A stretch of DNA of 9,595 bases from Bacteroidales bacterium UBA1797 (GTDB lineage Bacteria > Bacteroidota > Bacteroidia > Bacteroidales > VadinHA17). A program made the position numbers and the translations under genes. The number at the start of each line of letters is the position of its first letter. Position 1 is the first letter of the stretch. Where the stretch lies: NCBI GenBank assembly GCA_002319885.1, contig DCFT01000185.1, forward strand, positions 1-9,595, given 5' to 3'. Below the pieces are notes generated by a model. It was not told where the DNA came from and did not search any database. It saw only the letters and a list, made by a program, of their open reading frames with translations. This document shows positions 7,841-9,595 of the stretch, piece after piece.

Positions 7841-8026
7841 ATGAGTATCAGGAATGATGAATACTTTTTTACAAATCGCTTGAAAATCAATTTATTTACC
7901 CCAGCCCCAACCTTTCTCTGCCGTAGCGGCTACGCGAAGGCGAGGGGGGAGTAAATTGATTCTGGCTGCGTCGAGCTCGACGAAGTCAAAATCAATGGGT
8001 TTTTATGTGTGATTACCGATACTCAT
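7841..8026. mobile_element. MITE-like palindromic element in the sigma-fecR spacer
   Basis: A 186-bp non-coding element with perfect 9-bp terminal inverted repeats, ATGAGTATC at 7841-7849 and GATACTCAT at 8018-8026. The similarity continues inward imperfectly (about 8 further nt with one indel). It is flanked by AATTAA on both sides (7835-7840 and 8027-8032), a candidate 6-bp target duplication. Inside, AATCAATTTA (7885-7894) pairs perfectly with TAAATTGATT (7952-7961), and C-rich and G-rich arms lie on either side of the dyad CGTAGC-G-GCTACG (7922-7934). A 14-bp perfect palindrome follows at 7969-7982. Its GC-rich core contrasts sharply with the AT-rich surroundings. It lies only 3 bp beyond the sigma stop codon once the duplication is included. 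No transposase is present, so mobility would need one elsewhere. A REP-like dispersed intergenic repeat is the alternative. Confidence 0.5.
7969..7982. repeat. 14-bp perfect palindrome inside the MITE-like element
   Basis: CGTCGAGCTCGACG is a perfect, uninterrupted 14-bp palindrome. It may be a protein-binding or structural part of the element. It resembles in style the GC-rich intergenic repeats spread through many Bacteroidota genomes; that resemblance is from memory and not tested. Confidence 0.7.
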
Positions 8027-8035
8027 AATTAATTA

Positions 8036-8620
8036 TTAAGAAAGGAACAGAACAAAAAATAGAAGAACAGGTATACTTTCTTTGTTAAGATTTGTCCTTA
8101 TGAATTTTAAAGCATCTGTTAATTGATTCTCTACAGTTTTATGGCTGATCTTCAATTTCTCAGAAATTTCCGTGATACTTAACCCTTCGAATCTGCTTTT
8201 TATAAAGATTTCTTTACGTCGCCCGGGTAATTGATTGACTAAATTAATAATATATTGATGCAGTGAATCATAGGTAATTTTCTGAGAAGTTTCAGTATCA
8301 AGATCGTTCCTTGTTTCAGCCTTAAAATAATCAGACAAATAAGCTTTGGTTCTGAAATGTTTCCTGATTAAGTTGAATGCAATTGTAAACAGAAAGGATT
8401 TAAATGACAATTCTTGTTTCAATTTTGCCCGTTTTTCCCAAACTATTGTAAAAACCTCCTGAACAAGTTCTTCCGCCTCCTCGTCTGATTTTAGGTACCC
8501 TACAGCAAAACGGTATAGACGGCTGCTGTAAATGTTGTATAAGGTATTAAATGCCAAAAGGTTTCCTTTTGATAAATTATTTACCAACGCAGATTCGTTT
8601 TCTGTTTTAGACTCTTGCAT
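8036..8620 (-). CDS. ECF-type RNA polymerase sigma factor (SusC/FecR-linked)
   Basis: A 194-aa group 4 sigma factor that should direct RNA polymerase to the susCD-like promoter when freed from the FecR protein. Region 2 lies at about 23-92, with SSRLYRFAVGYLKSDEEAE, ELVQEVFTIVWEKR and SFKSFLFTIAFNLIRKHFR. Region 4 lies at about 126-178, with QLPGRRKEIF and the helix-turn-helix LSITEISEKLKISHKTVENQL. There is no region 1 or 3, as expected for ECF factors. The last residues (183-194, IPVLLFFVLFLS) are strongly hydrophobic, a tail seen in many Bacteroidota sigma factors of this type that may help membrane or anti-sigma contact. The ATG start is preceded by CAGGTAA, at best a weak ribosome-binding site. 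GH20 lies 345 bp upstream on the same strand and fecR downstream after an atypically long spacer. Confidence 0.96.
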   Translation of the reverse strand: MQESKTENESALVNNLSKGNLLAFNTLYNIYSSRLYRFAVGYLKSDEEAEELVQEVFTIVWEKRAKLKQELSFKSFLFTIAFNLIRKHFRTKAYLSDYFKAETRNDLDTETSQKITYDSLHQYIINLVNQLPGRRKEIFIKSRFEGLSITEISEKLKISHKTVENQLTDALKFIRTNLNKESIPVLLFFVLFLS

Positions 8621-8850
8621 TTACCTGATTTTACGCCAATAGTGTCCCCTTTTCAATCAATCGAACTGCAAGGTAATAAAATTTGGCATCATTATAAATC
8701 AATACCCCAAATGACTTTTTGGGTAAATAATGACGAACGCAAATTCTCATTAATTCTTATAATACGCTGTTTTTAACATCGTCAGGATGTATGAAAAACC
8801 AAAAGAAATGTATCTCGATTTTACATCTTTCAAATGCATCCAAAAATAAT
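8621..8850. other. Presumed promoter region of the sigma gene
   Basis: No minus-strand gene is visible here. On the minus strand TTACCTTGC lies at 8668-8676, similar to a -7 element and to the fecR motif, with TTG 23 nt upstream. Farther upstream is a dyad of TACCC and GGGTA with A/T-paired inner arms (8703-8711 with 8717-8725, one mismatch, 5-nt loop), which could be an operator or a weak hairpin. I see no strict TTTG / TAnnTTTG promoter. Confidence 0.3.
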
Positions 8851-8927
8851 TTCCCCACAGCAGGATCGGGGTTTAAAAAATTGCCGGAAGGACAATTTTC
8901 TTTACGTTTCGACCCGGTTGTGGGGAA
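8851..8927. repeat. 77-bp nested inverted repeat downstream of GH20
   Basis: Outer arms of 18 nt (8851-8868 with 8910-8927) contain a perfect 9-bp end, TTCCCCACA with TGTGGGGAA, and then further pairing with three non-Watson-Crick positions. An inner hairpin sits in the middle (8877-8883 with 8893-8899). Next to it on the minus strand is a sequence starting TTTACCCCGTCC and continuing TAACCTTCCCC, which resembles the left arm of the MITE-like element (TTTACCCCAGCC, then CCAACCTTTC). It may be a member of a dispersed GC-rich intergenic repeat family. Confidence 0.55.
8875..8899 (-). terminator. Intrinsic terminator of the GH20 gene
   Basis: On the minus strand AAAATTG pairs with CAATTTT (8893-8899 with 8877-8883). 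The loop can extend the stem by CC/GG around TTCC with one bulged T. The 3' arm runs into a T tract. It lies about 67 nt after the GH20 stop codon and forms the core of the larger 8851-8927 dyad. It probably separates GH20 transcripts from the sigma gene. Confidence 0.55.
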
Positions 8928-8965
8928 GGTTAGGACGGGGTAAAAAATTCCCCCTTTTAATTTAA

Positions 8966-9595
8966 TTAGTCTCCCGATGCTCTCTTTTTCAGCTCTTCAG
9001 GTCTGAGTGTGATCAGATGGCCAATCTGTTTGCCATTTCGATAAGTAACAACTCTCAGTGTAACAGGTCCTGCAGGAAGTTCAAAAGGTCTGGAATATAA
9101 TGGTGAATAAATGTTTGGCATTGCACCATCCACTGTATAATAAATATCAAGACCAGGAACTTCAGAAGCCATATTAATAATTACTTTTTCTCCGGTTTTC
9201 TTTGCATCCACAATAGCATCGTAAATTGCTGTAGAGTAATTTACTCCCTCTAAATCAGCACGTCCGAACTGGGTCTGAACACGTTGAATAAAATTGTTCC
9301 AGTTCTTTGAAGCACCGGGAGACCAATAGTCCTCAGAGAGGGCCCAGCCGCGGGGCCATGTCATATATTCTGCATGATGAAAAGATGCTACCTGTTCTGT
9401 CCAGAGATTACCCTGTCCGCCGAGTATATATTTAGCGTCCACACCCTCGGGAACAGGTTCGAAGCTATAACATTTGCTTAAACGCAGATCAGCATACATT
9501 AATGGTTCCACTGTCTTTTCTCCCTGCTGATAGTCGAGGTATACATAGGTTGTAGGTGTCATCACAACATCGTGACCCATTTTTGCTGCCTCAAT
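8966..9595 (-). CDS. Beta-N-acetylhexosaminidase, GH20 family (C-terminal part, 5' end outside window)
   Basis: This is the C-terminal 209 residues of an exo-acting glycosidase that removes terminal beta-linked GlcNAc or GalNAc. The frame is open to the window edge, reading IEAAK before MGHDVVM, so that Met is internal and not the start. Recognisable GH20 features are GHDVVMTP and YLDYQQ (Tyr and Asp of the substrate pocket), ILGGQGNLWTE (the conserved Trp and Glu that contact the sugar) and EYMTWPRGWALSEDYWS at the end of the TIM barrel. The catalytic Asp-Glu pair lies upstream, outside the window. After the barrel, a small beta domain (IYYTVDGAMPNIYSPLYSRPF) matches the chitobiase/hexosaminidase C-terminal type. 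The signal peptide cannot be checked. As neighbour of a signalling SusCD locus it is the only glycosidase visible and the best clue to substrate. Confidence 0.95.
   Translation of the reverse strand: MEAAKMGHDVVMTPTTYVYLDYQQGEKTVEPLMYADLRLSKCYSFEPVPEGVDAKYILGGQGNLWTEQVASFHHAEYMTWPRGWALSEDYWSPGASKNWNNFIQRVQTQFGRADLEGVNYSTAIYDAIVDAKKTGEKVIINMASEVPGLDIYYTVDGAMPNIYSPLYSRPFELPAGPVTLRVVTYRNGKQIGHLITLRPEELKKRASGD

Noticed and set aside
7883..7996. Direct repeat AAAATCAAT (7883-7891 and 7988-7996), considered as a target duplication
   Set aside because: Both copies lie inside the larger element bounded by ATGAGTATC ends, which explains the structure better.
8966..9580. GH20 fragment read as a complete 204-aa gene starting at MGHDVV
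   Set aside because: That Met lies inside a conserved GH20 motif and the frame is open to the window edge, so the gene is simply cut by the window.

Overview
The window comes from a member of the Bacteroidota. The evidence is a SusC/RagA-type TonB-dependent transporter paired with a RagB/SusD lipoprotein, an ECF sigma factor of the Bacteroidota SusC-linked type, a FecR-type anti-sigma factor, very AT-rich spacers and mostly no Shine-Dalgarno sequence. Genus is not resolved from this sequence; a Bacteroidales-like organism is a reasonable guess. All convincing genes lie on the minus strand, so the biological order runs from high to low coordinates.

In that order: (1) the last 209 codons of a GH20 beta-N-acetylhexosaminidase, cut by the window edge (8966-9595); (2) a 345-bp spacer with a terminator nested in a larger dyad, then the presumed sigma promoter region; (3) an ECF sigma factor (8036-8620); (4) an unusually long spacer of about 617 bp holding a MITE-like palindromic element, a possible 31-codon small ORF and a strong terminator; (5) a FecR-type anti-sigma factor (6378-7418, starting at an internal ATG rather than the upstream TTG); (6) a 135-bp spacer with a perfect 11-bp hairpin; (7) susC-like (2676-6242) and susD-like (880-2652) genes, 23 bp apart; (8) a 13-bp-stem terminator; (9) a secreted endonuclease/exonuclease/phosphatase-fold hydrolase (8-790).

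This is a polysaccharide-utilisation locus (PUL) controlled by trans-envelope signalling. The SusC protein carries an N-terminal STN domain, the module that in FecA-like systems contacts a FecR-type anti-sigma factor. The expected circuit is: glycan binds SusCD, the STN domain signals to FecR in the periplasm, the ECF sigma factor is released, and susCD is transcribed. GH20 implies a substrate with terminal beta-linked GlcNAc or GalNAc (chitin oligosaccharides, N- or O-glycans, or similar); this is inference from context.

The most interesting non-coding signals are: a 186-bp element with 9-bp terminal inverted repeats and a possible 6-bp target duplication, placed just after the sigma stop codon; a 17-nt motif (2 mismatches) upstream of both fecR and susC that could be the sigma or operator site; and a small ORF with an AAAGGA ribosome-binding site that runs into a terminator between sigma and fecR. 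I see no CRISPR array, rRNA, tRNA or phage gene, and no coherent defence or biosynthetic system.
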